From: Rhodanobacter glycinis
GTDB lineage: Bacteria > Pseudomonadota > Gammaproteobacteria > Xanthomonadales > Rhodanobacteraceae
Length of the DNA: 64,000 bases
Assembly: GCF_900114325.1 (NCBI RefSeq)
Contig: NZ_FOSR01000001.1
Location: 1-64,000, forward strand
Direction: 5' to 3'
The notes under the pieces were generated by a model, which saw only the letters and a list, made by a program, of their open reading frames with translations, was not told where the DNA came from and did no database searches. Of the stretch, positions 1 to 7,116 are shown one piece after another (the first letter of the stretch is position 1; each line of letters begins with the position of its first letter). The position numbers were made by a program, and so were the translations under genes.

Positions 1-83
1 AGAGTTTTTCTATCGCAGCAGGTGCATGTCCGTTTGGGTGAAGACCCTTTTCCAGGTTCCGGGCGCACGCCTCCCGTCGCGGC

Positions 84-335
84 TCACGTTGGCGATGGAT
101 TCCACCACTCGCCAATGCCGCCGAGTCGGATCAGGTTGTATGCCGCAAACGTCCACGTCACCCAACCACGCACCTTGGGCAGCGATACCAGCGGCAACTT
201 GTCCAGCCCGCCAACAGTCTTGATCCAGCCAAAACCCTGCTCGATGCGCTTGCGTACCTGAAGACTCATCGCGTACCCCTTGCCGCGCGCCTTGCGCGCA
301 TCGATGGCGCTACGCCGGCACTCGAACTTGAGAAA
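84..335 (-). mobile_element. IS5-type transposase remnant (C-terminal part only)
   Basis: The minus-strand frame ending at 84 encodes about 75 residues that look like the C-terminus of an IS5-group DDE transposase: an RRSAIDAR stretch, then RKRIEQGFGWIKTVGG with the presumed catalytic Glu, then a TFAAYNLIRLGG tail. The N-terminal and central parts are missing. The recognisable transposase sequence begins near 317, and the sequence to its right reads as hxsB, so the junction lies at about 317-340. Positions 1-83 may be the end of the element; AGAGTTTTTC at position 1 could belong to a terminal repeat, but this is a guess. A partial element means that insertion was followed by deletion or recombination. 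Confidence 0.75.
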
Positions 336-1137
336 GGCTCTCAAGTGTTGTCGTCATCAGTGCTGACACTCGATGTTTGCCAAGTCGCCGCTGAATTCGC
401 TTAATATTTTCGACGACCAACTGATGGCCATTTTTCCCCGGACGAGGCCGGTTCTTATTGTGGAGCGAAGCGGGTCCATCGAGACTGGTGCTCAGATCAA
501 CGCCGTGAGTCGAGCAGAATTCGATAACCTCATCCGTAAGAAAGCTGAGGTTCGTTGCAATCACGAAGCGAAGGTCGCGTTTAAACGTCTCGTTTAGACT
601 TTCCGCTCTTCCAACGATGTATTGGATGAGAGGGAAATTAAGAAGCGGCTCACCACCTTGAAATTCGATTTTGATCGAGGGGTTCGGGCTCAGAAAGACC
701 ATATCAACAGCACGGTCGGCTGTCTCTTTGCTCATGTCAAAAGCCATTTTGTCGTCAGTCTGGCGCGATACCTGGCAGTAAGGGCATGAATAGTCGCAGC
801 GCAGCGTGACAACAAAGATGTGCAGGCCCGTGAAGTGAGAAGCCTGTGTGAGCTTGGTTCGATACTTCAGCCCGAGAAGAGGCAATGCCGCTTGGCTGTC
901 CTCGTCATAGATGAAGTGCTTGGACTTCAGATCGTCGTAGAGTGATGTACCTGACACCAGTCTATGTTCAACAAGATCCTCGATGAGGTTGCGGCCGAGC
1001 ACCAAGTATTCGCCGACCATGTTGCTGACAACATAGCGTTCACTGTTGAGGGCGGTGAAGCGAAGCGGCAGCAGCCGATAACCACGCTCTTCCGTCTGGC
1101 GAAAGTGCGAGAGATCCTTGAACTTTCTACTCAGCAT
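310..1137 (-). pseudogene. hxsB: HxsB-like radical SAM maturase, 3' end lost at an IS junction
   Basis: This is the N-terminal part of a radical SAM protein of the His-Xaa-Ser system, HxsB type. The opening region (PLRFTALNSERYVVSNMVGE) and the cluster motif CDYSCPYC (Cys-x3-Cys-x2-Cys, near residues 114-121) are intact, followed by EFQGGEPLL. The reading frame leaves family-like sequence at about residue 268 (ALMTTTLESLS) and stops seven codons later inside IS-derived sequence. Family members are, from memory, about 460-480 residues, so roughly 40 percent is missing, including the auxiliary cluster region. The start codon overlaps the hxsD stop (TAATG), so the genes are translationally linked. 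The protein is probably inactive. Confidence 0.8.
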
Positions 1138-1469
1138 TAGCCACTGATCAACTTCGACCGCGAGAACGTGTATGAGAGGATCAGGTTGCGTTCCGTGGAC
1201 GTTTGTTGGGCGATGCGCTCGCGCAGTGACTGATCCATCACTTCATTCACAAGGACCTTTCCGAGCTCATCGGCAGTGATGCTGGCATCTTCAAAAAGTG
1301 TAGCTTTCGCGCAAAGAGAACCCGAGGCACTTCGGCTTATCGCTATAGATGCCAGATCTGAATACTTCAAAGATGCCCTCTGGAGAGTATCCAGTGAGTA
1401 GACCGACTCGTCGAACTCAATCTCTACGCTATCACCCACCAATCGGGCGGGGATACGGATGCCCGTCAT
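1137..1469 (-). CDS. hxsD: His-Xaa-Ser system protein HxsD
   Basis: This 110-residue protein resembles HxsD, the small partner protein always found with the paired radical SAM proteins HxsB and HxsC. The best match is in the last third: NEVMDQSLRERIAQQT followed by RNLILSYTFSRS. This corresponds to the LRE-containing signature that gave the family its early name. It has no signal peptide or membrane segment and is therefore cytoplasmic. It starts inside the hxsA stop codon (TGATG) and its stop overlaps the hxsB start (TAATG). It is likely a peptide-binding or adaptor component of the maturase; that role is inference. The gene is intact although its partner is broken. Confidence 0.75.
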   Translation of the reverse strand: MTGIRIPARLVGDSVEIEFDESVYSLDTLQRASLKYSDLASIAISRSASGSLCAKATLFEDASITADELGKVLVNEVMDQSLRERIAQQTSTERNLILSYTFSRSKLISG

Positions 1470-1735
1470 CAGACAAAACTGCTGGACGTGTGGCTGGAAT
1501 GGCTGGAGTGGGATGCATGAGACGAGTGACTTTCATGACTTGCAAAAGCGACCTGTTGATCGGCTGGAGCAATGGTCAAGTCGGGAACCAAGGTGGTCGG
1601 GTTGGCAGGTAAGCTACCTGCAACCACGGCAGCCACCTGATGATTCTGGGTGGGAAGATTCGTGGCCAACGCTGGAGCAGCGAGCAGTGCGGCCGCAAGA
1701 GCGGCGGTACTGCTAAGAAAAAGACGAGTTTTCAT
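1469..1735 (-). CDS. hxsA: HxsA: secreted His-Xaa-Ser repeat protein
   Basis: This 88-residue protein begins with a signal peptide (MKTRLFLSSTAALAAALLAAPALA) and ends with six consecutive H-x-S triplets (HES, HSS, HAS, HSS, HSS, HTS) just before the C-terminus SSSFV. This is the hallmark of HxsA, the presumed substrate of the HxsB/HxsC radical SAM pair. The start at 1735 was chosen because AGGGGGA stands just upstream and the signal peptide begins there; a longer frame to 1789 would run through the promoter. It is the first gene of the hxsA-hxsD-hxsB operon. The modification made on the repeats is not something I can state from the sequence. Confidence 0.82.
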   Translation of the reverse strand: MKTRLFLSSTAALAAALLAAPALATNLPTQNHQVAAVVAGSLPANPTTLVPDLTIAPADQQVAFASHESHSSHASHSSHSSHTSSSFV

Positions 1736-1760
1736 GACAATCCCCCTAATACCGGGGTCG

Positions 1761-1789
1761 AAGATATGCCGAGTTATTACCGTGGTCAA
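1761..1789 (-). promoter_or_regulatory. Sigma-70-type promoter of the hxs operon
   Basis: On the minus strand TTGACC (-35, positions 1784-1789) and TATCTT (-10, positions 1761-1766) are separated by exactly 17 bases. Transcription would start near 1754, leaving a short leader with the AGGGGGA ribosome binding site of hxsA. The promoter looks intact, so the damaged operon may still be transcribed. Confidence 0.6.
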
Positions 1790-2081
1790 GCAGACTGCGG
1801 GCGGCTCCGCGGAACGGCTGCTTCTGGCCGATTCCAGCCCAGCCCGAACGGCGAGCCCTCAGCGGTGAGCATTCGGAGTGCCCTGATCACATGTGACTGG
1901 AACGGGTGATTGCGCTGGCCGGAATGCGTATCCGGCAGGTCCCGCGTGTGTTTCGCGGCGCACGTGCTGGCTTCAGGCGGCATCCGTTGCGGGTTTTGCC
2001 TGCCTCTTTTCTTTTTTGCTCACCCGCACAGGCCTATGCTCGGGAGACTGCGGCGTTGCCGCGTTACCCCGGAGTCGTGTC

Positions 2082-2489
2082 ATGAGGAAGCCATTCACAT
2101 GTTGTCTGCCGGTTTTCCTGCTTGCGGTGGCCTTGCCGATGGGCGCATCGGCGGCGGATGCAAGTAGTGCGGTATCCAAGCAGATGGCCACGGCGGATGC
2201 CCATGCCGGCATGGCCCTGGGTGCGACCAGTCTGAAGATGACGCACACGCACCTGCACCACGTCGTCAATTGCCTGGTGGGGCCGGACGGCAAGGGGTTC
2301 GATGCCAAGGCCGGCGATCCGTGCAAGGGCATGGGGCAGGGCGCCATCGTCGACGCCAAGGGCGATGCCGCTGCCGAAGCCACCTTGCATACGGCGCTGA
2401 GCCAGGCACGGCAAGGCCTGAAGGCCACCACCCTGGATGGCGCGCACGCGGATGCCAAGAAAGCCTTCGCCACCCTGCAGGCCAAGTAG
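2082..2489 (+). CDS. Periplasmic helical protein of unknown function
   Basis: This 135-residue protein has a clear signal peptide (MRKPFTCCLPVFLLAVALPMGASAA). The mature part is Ala-rich and helical, with a conspicuous HTHLHHVVNCLVG segment and a second Cys in GDPCKGMGQG. The clustered histidines hint at metal binding, as in small periplasmic metal-binding helical bundles, but this is only a suggestion. Upstream, from 1790 to 2081, there is no gene; a perfect palindrome TCACATGTGA lies at 1887-1896. The gene is followed by a strong terminator and is probably transcribed alone. Confidence 0.7.
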   Translation: MRKPFTCCLPVFLLAVALPMGASAADASSAVSKQMATADAHAGMALGATSLKMTHTHLHHVVNCLVGPDGKGFDAKAGDPCKGMGQGAIVDAKGDAAAEATLHTALSQARQGLKATTLDGAHADAKKAFATLQAK

Positions 2490-2546
2490 GCACGGCTTGT
2501 TGGCGCGATGGGACCGTTGGCGTCACGTGGGGTGTGCCGATTGTGG

Positions 2547-2576
2547 AAAAGGGCAGGCAGGCATGCCTGCCCTTTT
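2547..2576. terminator. Intrinsic terminator (bidirectional)
   Basis: A perfect 13-bp stem (AAAAGGGCAGGCA / TGCCTGCCCTTTT) closes a GGCA loop. The A and T runs at the two ends allow termination in both directions. It follows the gene ending at 2489 and insulates msrB. Confidence 0.9.
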
Positions 2577-2633
2577 GCTGCGGTGATGTAACCACCATCT
2601 CTGCCGTAGCGAAATGTACGCAGGAGGTAAGCC

Positions 2634-3083
2634 ATGTCCGACTATCGCAAGACACCTGAAGCCCTGTCGCGCCTGACGCCCGAGCAATATCGGGTGACCC
2701 AGGAGAGCGCCACCGAACGTCCCGGTACCGGCGAGTACCTGCACAACAAGGCCCCCGGCATCTATGTCGACGTGGTGTCGGGCGAGCCGCTGTTTGCTTC
2801 GTCCGACAAGTTCGACTCGCATTGCGGTTGGCCCAGCTTCACCAAGCCGATCGTGCCGGCCAACGTGAGCGAATTGCATGACCGCACGCACGGCATGATT
2901 CGCACTGAAGTACGCTCGGCCCATGGCGATAGCCACCTCGGCCATGTCTTCCCGGATGGTCCGGTCGACCGCGGTGGCCTGCGTTATTGCATCAACTCGG
3001 CGTCGCTGCGCTTCGTGCCGCGCGAAGCGATGGCGGCCGAGGGCTACGGTGCGTATCTGGACCAGGTGGAGGACGCGTCATGA
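2634..3083 (+). CDS. msrB: Peptide-methionine (R)-S-oxide reductase MsrB
   Basis: This 149-residue enzyme reduces methionine-R-sulfoxide in proteins. The catalytic Cys is in [11 protein letters not shown] (C119) and the recycling Cys is in DSHCGWPSF (C64). [10 protein letters not shown] gives the active-site histidines. The two zinc-binding CxxC pairs of many MsrBs are absent ([12 protein letters not shown] and [10 protein letters not shown] stand in their places), so this is the zinc-free form. A strong ribosome binding site (AGGAGG) precedes the ATG. The stop overlaps the msrA start, so the two stereospecific reductases are co-translated. There is no signal peptide; repair is cytoplasmic. 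Confidence 0.95.
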   Translation: MSDYRKTPEALSRLTPEQYRVTQESATERPGTGEYLHNKAPGIYVDVVSGEPLFASSDKFDSHCGWPSFTKPIVPANVSELHDRTHGMIRTEVRSAHGDSHLGHVFPDGPVDRGGLRYCINSASLRFVPREAMAAEGYGAYLDQVEDAS

Positions 3084-3589
3084 GCACCGAGCGCGCGGTA
3101 TTCGCGGGGGGGTGTTTCTGGGGCATGCAGGAACTGATCCGCCAACAGCCCGGCGTGGTTTCCACGCGCGTGGGTTACGCCGGCGGTGACGTCGCGAATG
3201 CGACCTACCGCCATCACGGCACGCATGCCGAGGCGGTCGAGATCCTGTTCGATCCGGCGCGCACGGACTATCGCACGCTGCTGGAGTTCTTCTTCCAGAT
3301 CCACGACCCGAGCACATCGAACCGGCAGGGCAATGATCGCGGCAGTTCGTACCGCTCGATGATCCTCTACACCAGCGAGGCGCAGAAGCGCATCGCGGAG
3401 GACACCATCGCCGACGTGGATGCCTCGGGCCTGTGGCCGGGCAAGGTGGTGACCGAACTGGTACCCGCGGGCGACTTCTGGGAAGCCGAGCCGGAGCATC
3501 AGGATTACCTGCAGCATTTTCCGGATGGCTATACCTGCCACTTCGTGCGGCCGGGCTGGACGTTGCCGCGCCGACAGGGCATGGCGTAA
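3080..3589 (+). CDS. msrA: Peptide-methionine (S)-S-oxide reductase MsrA
   Basis: This 169-residue protein carries the MsrA signature AGGCFWGM near the N-terminus with catalytic C12, and a C-terminal resolving Cys in DGYTCHF (C153). It reduces methionine-S-sulfoxide, complementing MsrB. The ATG at 3080 overlaps the msrB stop (ATGA); an in-frame upstream extension would run through msrB and is rejected. The GTEYRS-like region reads [10 protein letters not shown], as expected for the family. Confidence 0.95.
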   Translation: MSTERAVFAGGCFWGMQELIRQQPGVVSTRVGYAGGDVANATYRHHGTHAEAVEILFDPARTDYRTLLEFFFQIHDPSTSNRQGNDRGSSYRSMILYTSEAQKRIAEDTIADVDASGLWPGKVVTELVPAGDFWEAEPEHQDYLQHFPDGYTCHFVRPGWTLPRRQGMA

Positions 3590-3634
3590 CGGGCGCGTTA
3601 TCCGTGGGCATGGATTGCGCATGCCCACGGCCAT

Positions 3635-4000
3635 TCAAGCCTCCACGCGGGCCCGTAGTCGTTCCAGGGCCTGGTCCCATTGCCGGCTGACCTGTTCGAG
3701 CGAGCGTCGTGCAGCCTCCAGCGGCGCAGGCTCGAATGCCCAGCGACGCTCGCGCCCCATTCGCGCGTCCTGCACCAGCCCGACATCGGCCAGTACTTGC
3801 AGGTGGCGGGTGACGGCCTGGCGAGTGATGGCGGTGCCGGCCGTGAGCTGGGCGATGGACAACGCGCCCCCTGTGCACAGCGCGGCGACCAGCCGCAAGC
3901 GGGTGGGGTCGCCCAGTGCCGCGAAGACGGCGGCGTGCTGCTGCAGTACGGGCGTTCGCCTGGACCGTGTTGCAGGGGCGGGTTCAGTGCGTGACGACAT
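3635..4000 (-). CDS. ArsR-family transcriptional regulator
   Basis: This 121-residue winged-helix protein has the typical ArsR core: ALGDPTRLRLVAAL, then SIAQLTAGTAITRQAVTRHLQVLADVGLV as helix-turn-helix and recognition helix, then a wing. No Cys metal site is seen in the recognition region, so it is not an obvious metal sensor. It overlaps the end of the SRPBCC gene by 17 bases and is the second gene of that operon. This pairing of a small ArsR repressor with an AHSA1/SRPBCC protein is common. It very likely binds the paired palindromes upstream of the operon and represses itself. Confidence 0.88.
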   Translation of the reverse strand: MSSRTEPAPATRSRRTPVLQQHAAVFAALGDPTRLRLVAALCTGGALSIAQLTAGTAITRQAVTRHLQVLADVGLVQDARMGRERRWAFEPAPLEAARRSLEQVSRQWDQALERLRARVEA

Positions 4001-4448
4001 AGGCCTCGATGTTCCCCATCTGCACGTCCCAGCCGTGGCTGTTCATGCGGAATGCCTCGTTGCGCCGCTCCGGCGGGATGCGGTCGAAGCCGGATTCCAC
4101 GAGCCGCAGCAGGGTTCCGCCGGGTGCGTCTTCAAGGGTGAATTCCACCAGCGTAGTGGGCTCGTGCGAATAGTCCACGGCCGGGTCGATCGCATAGGGA
4201 TGCCAGCGGAAAGCCAGGCGCCGCTCGGGCTCGATGCGCTCGATCACGACGCTCCACACCATGTGCTCGGAGCCCGGCCAGGTGATGTGGCCTTCCACGC
4301 GCTGGCCCTCCGCGAAGTGCTTGCCCCTGAGGTCCACGCGGAACCATTCGCCGAATGACTCGGCCTCGGCCAGTGCTCGCCAGACCCGGGAGCGGGGCGC
4401 TTTCAGGAAGACCTGGCGTTCGATGCGATCGGTGGTCGATGGGTTCAT
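3984..4448 (-). CDS. SRPBCC (AHSA1/START-like) domain protein
   Basis: This 154-residue protein belongs to the SRPBCC ligand-binding fold, AHSA1 type: RQVFLKAPRSRVWRAL at the N-terminus, FGEWFRVDLRG, then a strand-rich core and RNEAFRMNSHGWDVQMGNIEAYV at the end. The ligand is unknown. The start at 4448 is preferred over one at 4487, because the upstream ATG lies inside a palindromic operator. It is the first gene of a two-gene operon with the ArsR regulator. Confidence 0.85.
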   Translation of the reverse strand: MNPSTTDRIERQVFLKAPRSRVWRALAEAESFGEWFRVDLRGKHFAEGQRVEGHITWPGSEHMVWSVVIERIEPERRLAFRWHPYAIDPAVDYSHEPTTLVEFTLEDAPGGTLLRLVESGFDRIPPERRNEAFRMNSHGWDVQMGNIEAYVVTH

Positions 4449-4478
4449 GGGATGGCCCGTGCGGGTAATCAGGATTAC

Positions 4479-4537
4479 ATGCAACATTCAAGTTGCATGT
4501 TGCGCCGAATGATTCAAAAGGGCAACTTTCCTGTTGC
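4479..4537. promoter_or_regulatory. Duplicated palindromic operator (GCAAC-N6-GTTGC) upstream of the SRPBCC-ArsR operon
   Basis: Two inverted repeats with the same half-sites and spacing are present: ATGCAAC-ATTCAA-GTTGCAT at 4479-4498 and GCAAC-TTTCCT-GTTGC at 4522-4537. Their centres are 41 bp apart, about four helical turns, so two dimers would sit on the same DNA face. The position directly upstream of the operon fits autoregulation by the ArsR protein. Confidence 0.65.
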
Positions 4538-4593
4538 ATGAAAATCCACGCCGGATGTCGAGGCGGGCGCCTCCCGCCAGCGGATTCCTCGTC

Positions 4594-5283
4594 TCAGTCG
4601 CGATCGGGCGCGCCGAGCGGGAAGTAATGACGATACGGTCGGGCCTCGTCCACCGCGCGGGCAAATGAAGGGCGCGCCAGCAGGCGCTGGCGATAGGCAT
4701 GCACATGGCGGAAGTGGGCGCCGATGCGGTGCGTCCAGTCGGCATAGAACAGGAACGGTGCCGCACCGCAATCGGCCAGGCTGAAGGTGTCGCCGACGGC
4801 CCATGTGCGACCTGCCATGCGACGGTCGAGCCAGGCATAGGCGGTGTCGAGGGTGGCTTTTGCCCGGGTCACACCGGTCGGGTCACGTTGATCCTCTTGC
4901 CGCAGGCTGTCGTCCACCACCTTTTGTATAGGCGTCGAGATGTAGTTGTCGAAGAAGCGATCCAGCATGCGCACGTCCAGCGCGGTTTCCGCGTCCGCGG
5001 GAATCAGGCGTGTCGGGCCCGGATAGTGCAAATCCAGGTATTCGACGACACAGTTGGCTTCGAGTATGACGTGCCCGCCATCGACCAGAATCGGGAAGCG
5101 TTTGATGGGCCACGCGGCAGCCAGCTCGGCCTGGGCGTCGGCATCTTCCAGCGAACGATAGTCGAAGCGTGTGTCGTTTTCGTACAGCGCCACCAGCGCC
5201 TTCTGGCTGTAGGAGGAGAACGGGTGGGCATAGAGTCGGGGCAGGGCGGGTGTCATTGACGTATCCGTTGGCGGGTTTGTCAT
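4594..5283 (-). CDS. Glutathione S-transferase family protein
   Basis: This 229-residue protein has an N-terminal thioredoxin-like domain (LYAHPFSSYSQKALVAL, then the cis-Pro region RFPILVDGG and EANCVVEYLD) and a C-terminal helical domain with GDTFSLADCGAAPFLFYADW. It is a cytoplasmic GST likely to conjugate or isomerise electrophiles with glutathione; the substrate cannot be predicted. A second ATG at 5256 (MTPALPRLYA) is also a good start. It is transcribed divergently from the channel-like gene. Confidence 0.88.
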   Translation of the reverse strand: MTNPPTDTSMTPALPRLYAHPFSSYSQKALVALYENDTRFDYRSLEDADAQAELAAAWPIKRFPILVDGGHVILEANCVVEYLDLHYPGPTRLIPADAETALDVRMLDRFFDNYISTPIQKVVDDSLRQEDQRDPTGVTRAKATLDTAYAWLDRRMAGRTWAVGDTFSLADCGAAPFLFYADWTHRIGAHFRHVHAYRQRLLARPSFARAVDEARPYRHYFPLGAPDRD

Positions 5284-5438
5284 GGCGACGATCCGGCGAG
5301 GAGGAAATCGACATCCCGCTGCGCGGATCGCCGACTGGGATGGCGTGCGGTGCCGCCGTCACCGGGCGGATCTTCGTCGCGCAAATGCCGCCGGCTGTGC
5401 TTTCATGGCGTGGTGACCACGAGACAGGATGTTCTTCG

Positions 5439-6125
5439 ATGACCGAGACGATTTCGCAACGAGTGCCCCGCGATCACTGGCTGATACAGTTTCGCAGGCA
5501 TCCTTCGGCCTTGCTGCTGCTGGCGCAGCTGCTATGCATTCCGTTGTATCCCTTGGTGGAAGACATGCACGCGGCACGCATGCTGCTGGGCATCTTCGGC
5601 GTGGTGATCCTGCTGCTGGCGTTGCGCATGATCCGCTACACCTCTGCGCGCATCTGGCCAGGGGTATGCCTTGCCGTGCTGGCGGTGCTGGCGAGCGGCT
5701 TTTACCTCGGCGGCGGCCATGACGAGCTGCGCGCGTGGCATGCGGGGCTGGAGGCGCTGTTCTACTTCTACGCAGCCAGTCGCCTGATCGCGTACATGCT
5801 GGCCGACCGCCGGGCGACCTCCGACGAACTGTTTGCGGCCGGCGCCACTTTCACCCTGCTGGTATGGGCCTTCGCGTATCTGCTGGTGTTGTGCGTGGCC
5901 TTGCAGCCAGCGTCCGTTTCTACAGGCACGGCATCGCCGGCCAACTGGAGCGACCTGATGTTCCTCAGCTTCGTCATGCTGTCCTGCACCGGCATCGGCG
6001 ACGTGGTGCCGGTCGGTGGCATGGCCAAGGCGGTGAGCGATCTGGAGATGTTCACCGGCGTGATGTACGTGGCGCTGGTGGTGTCGCGGCTGATCGGCCT
6101 GTCGGTGGCACAGGACAAGCGCTGA
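5439..6125 (+). CDS. Ion-channel-like membrane protein (two-helix pore type)
   Basis: This 228-residue protein has about five hydrophobic helices. Its C-terminal part resembles a two-helix potassium-channel pore: SDLMFLSFVMLSCTGIGDVVPVGG, then VSDLEMFTGVMYVALVVSRLIGL. TGIGD stands where the filter TVGYGD would be, so ion selectivity is uncertain. The ATG at 5439 begins a sensible N-terminus; upstream codons run into the divergent GST promoter region. The upstream helices do not show a voltage-sensor pattern. Confidence 0.75.
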   Translation: MTETISQRVPRDHWLIQFRRHPSALLLLAQLLCIPLYPLVEDMHAARMLLGIFGVVILLLALRMIRYTSARIWPGVCLAVLAVLASGFYLGGGHDELRAWHAGLEALFYFYAASRLIAYMLADRRATSDELFAAGATFTLLVWAFAYLLVLCVALQPASVSTGTASPANWSDLMFLSFVMLSCTGIGDVVPVGGMAKAVSDLEMFTGVMYVALVVSRLIGLSVAQDKR

Positions 6126-6143
6126 AGTTTGTTCTGTGGAATA

Positions 6144-6172
6144 CCGGGCGACTCAAAGGTCGAGTCACCCGG
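6144..6172. terminator. Hairpin between convergent genes
   Basis: CCGGG-C-GACTC and GAGTC-A-CCCGG form a stem with one internal mismatch, closing a short loop. There is no T-run on either strand. The location between two convergent genes suggests a termination role, but the support is weak. Confidence 0.4.
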
Positions 6173-6185
6173 CATCAAGCCGACG

Positions 6186-6872
6186 TCAACGGACCAGGCG
6201 CAGCGCTTGATGGCGCGAGTGTCGCGTGGATGGGCGGCTCAGCGTGCGCACGTTCGGCACCGGCGGCTGTTGTGCTTCCTGCAACAGGTTGAGCAAGGTT
6301 TCGCCGTAAATCAGTTCGACCGGCTTGCCGACGACGAGCTTCCATGCCGGCTCGGTGTAATCGCCGATGGCGAGGATGCGCGCGGAGCCCGCATGCTGGA
6401 TCAGCATATGCGCGTGCACGTCGTGGACCGCGTCGACATCGAGCGAGCGCTGGCGCCAGCCGCGGCACTGCACCAGCACGGTGGCACCGTTGCGATAGAG
6501 CAGCAGTTCCGCCAATCCGGCCTCGTCGCGCAAGCTGTCTTCCACCACGTAGCCGCGACGGTGGAAGGCCTCGATGATGTTTTCCTCGAAGGTGGCTTGG
6601 GGTAGGGCGGCCAGTCGATCGAGCTGATGGCGGATATCCAGGCGGTGCCGGCGCTGACGGTAGCCGGGAGCGGTAAACGCCGCGACGAGCCAGCAGGCGC
6701 CCAGCCATGTCCAGGCAAGCAGGTCATGCTCGTGGCCACCGACCGGCATCAGTGCCGCGTGGCTACCCGAGCCGTAATGCGTGGCGAGGCAAACAACCAG
6801 ACCGATCAGGACACCGACCGGCCAGCGCATCAGGACCATCATTTCGACGCCGTGCATTGCCTGCTTTGCCAT
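6186..6872 (-). CDS. Membrane protein with a restriction-endonuclease-like (Mrr_cat) domain
   Basis: This 228-residue protein starts with two transmembrane helices (PVGVLIGLVVCLATHYG and LLAWTWLGACWLVAAF). A soluble domain of the Mrr nuclease fold follows: FEENIIEAFHRRGYVVED, GLAELLLYRNGATVLVQCRGWR and VHAHMLIQHAGSARILAIG. In active members the core reads D...QxK; here it is QCR, with Arg for the usual Lys and Glu instead of Asp, so catalysis may be altered or lost. GGAGGAG upstream of 6872 fixes the start. This membrane-anchored architecture recurs in proteobacteria with no firm role. Confidence 0.78.
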   Translation of the reverse strand: MAKQAMHGVEMMVLMRWPVGVLIGLVVCLATHYGSGSHAALMPVGGHEHDLLAWTWLGACWLVAAFTAPGYRQRRHRLDIRHQLDRLAALPQATFEENIIEAFHRRGYVVEDSLRDEAGLAELLLYRNGATVLVQCRGWRQRSLDVDAVHDVHAHMLIQHAGSARILAIGDYTEPAWKLVVGKPVELIYGETLLNLLQEAQQPPVPNVRTLSRPSTRHSRHQALRLVR

Positions 6873-7116
6873 CAACTCCTCCGAGCCATGGGCATGTGGA
6901 ATGACGATAGCGCGTGGTCGCCCGAATGGCAGCGTGCGCTGCGACATAAGGTCGCATGAGGCGAGAGGCCCCGCGTAGCAAGGGCTCGCAGGCAATCGCC
7001 GGGCTTGATTGGTGCGCCGCACTAAGCGAGCGGCTGCGGATGGCTGCATCTGTCCGACACGGTTGCCGCATGGCGCGAAACAAAGGGTTGCCCGGCCCGA
7101 CATCGGCCTGTGCTCT

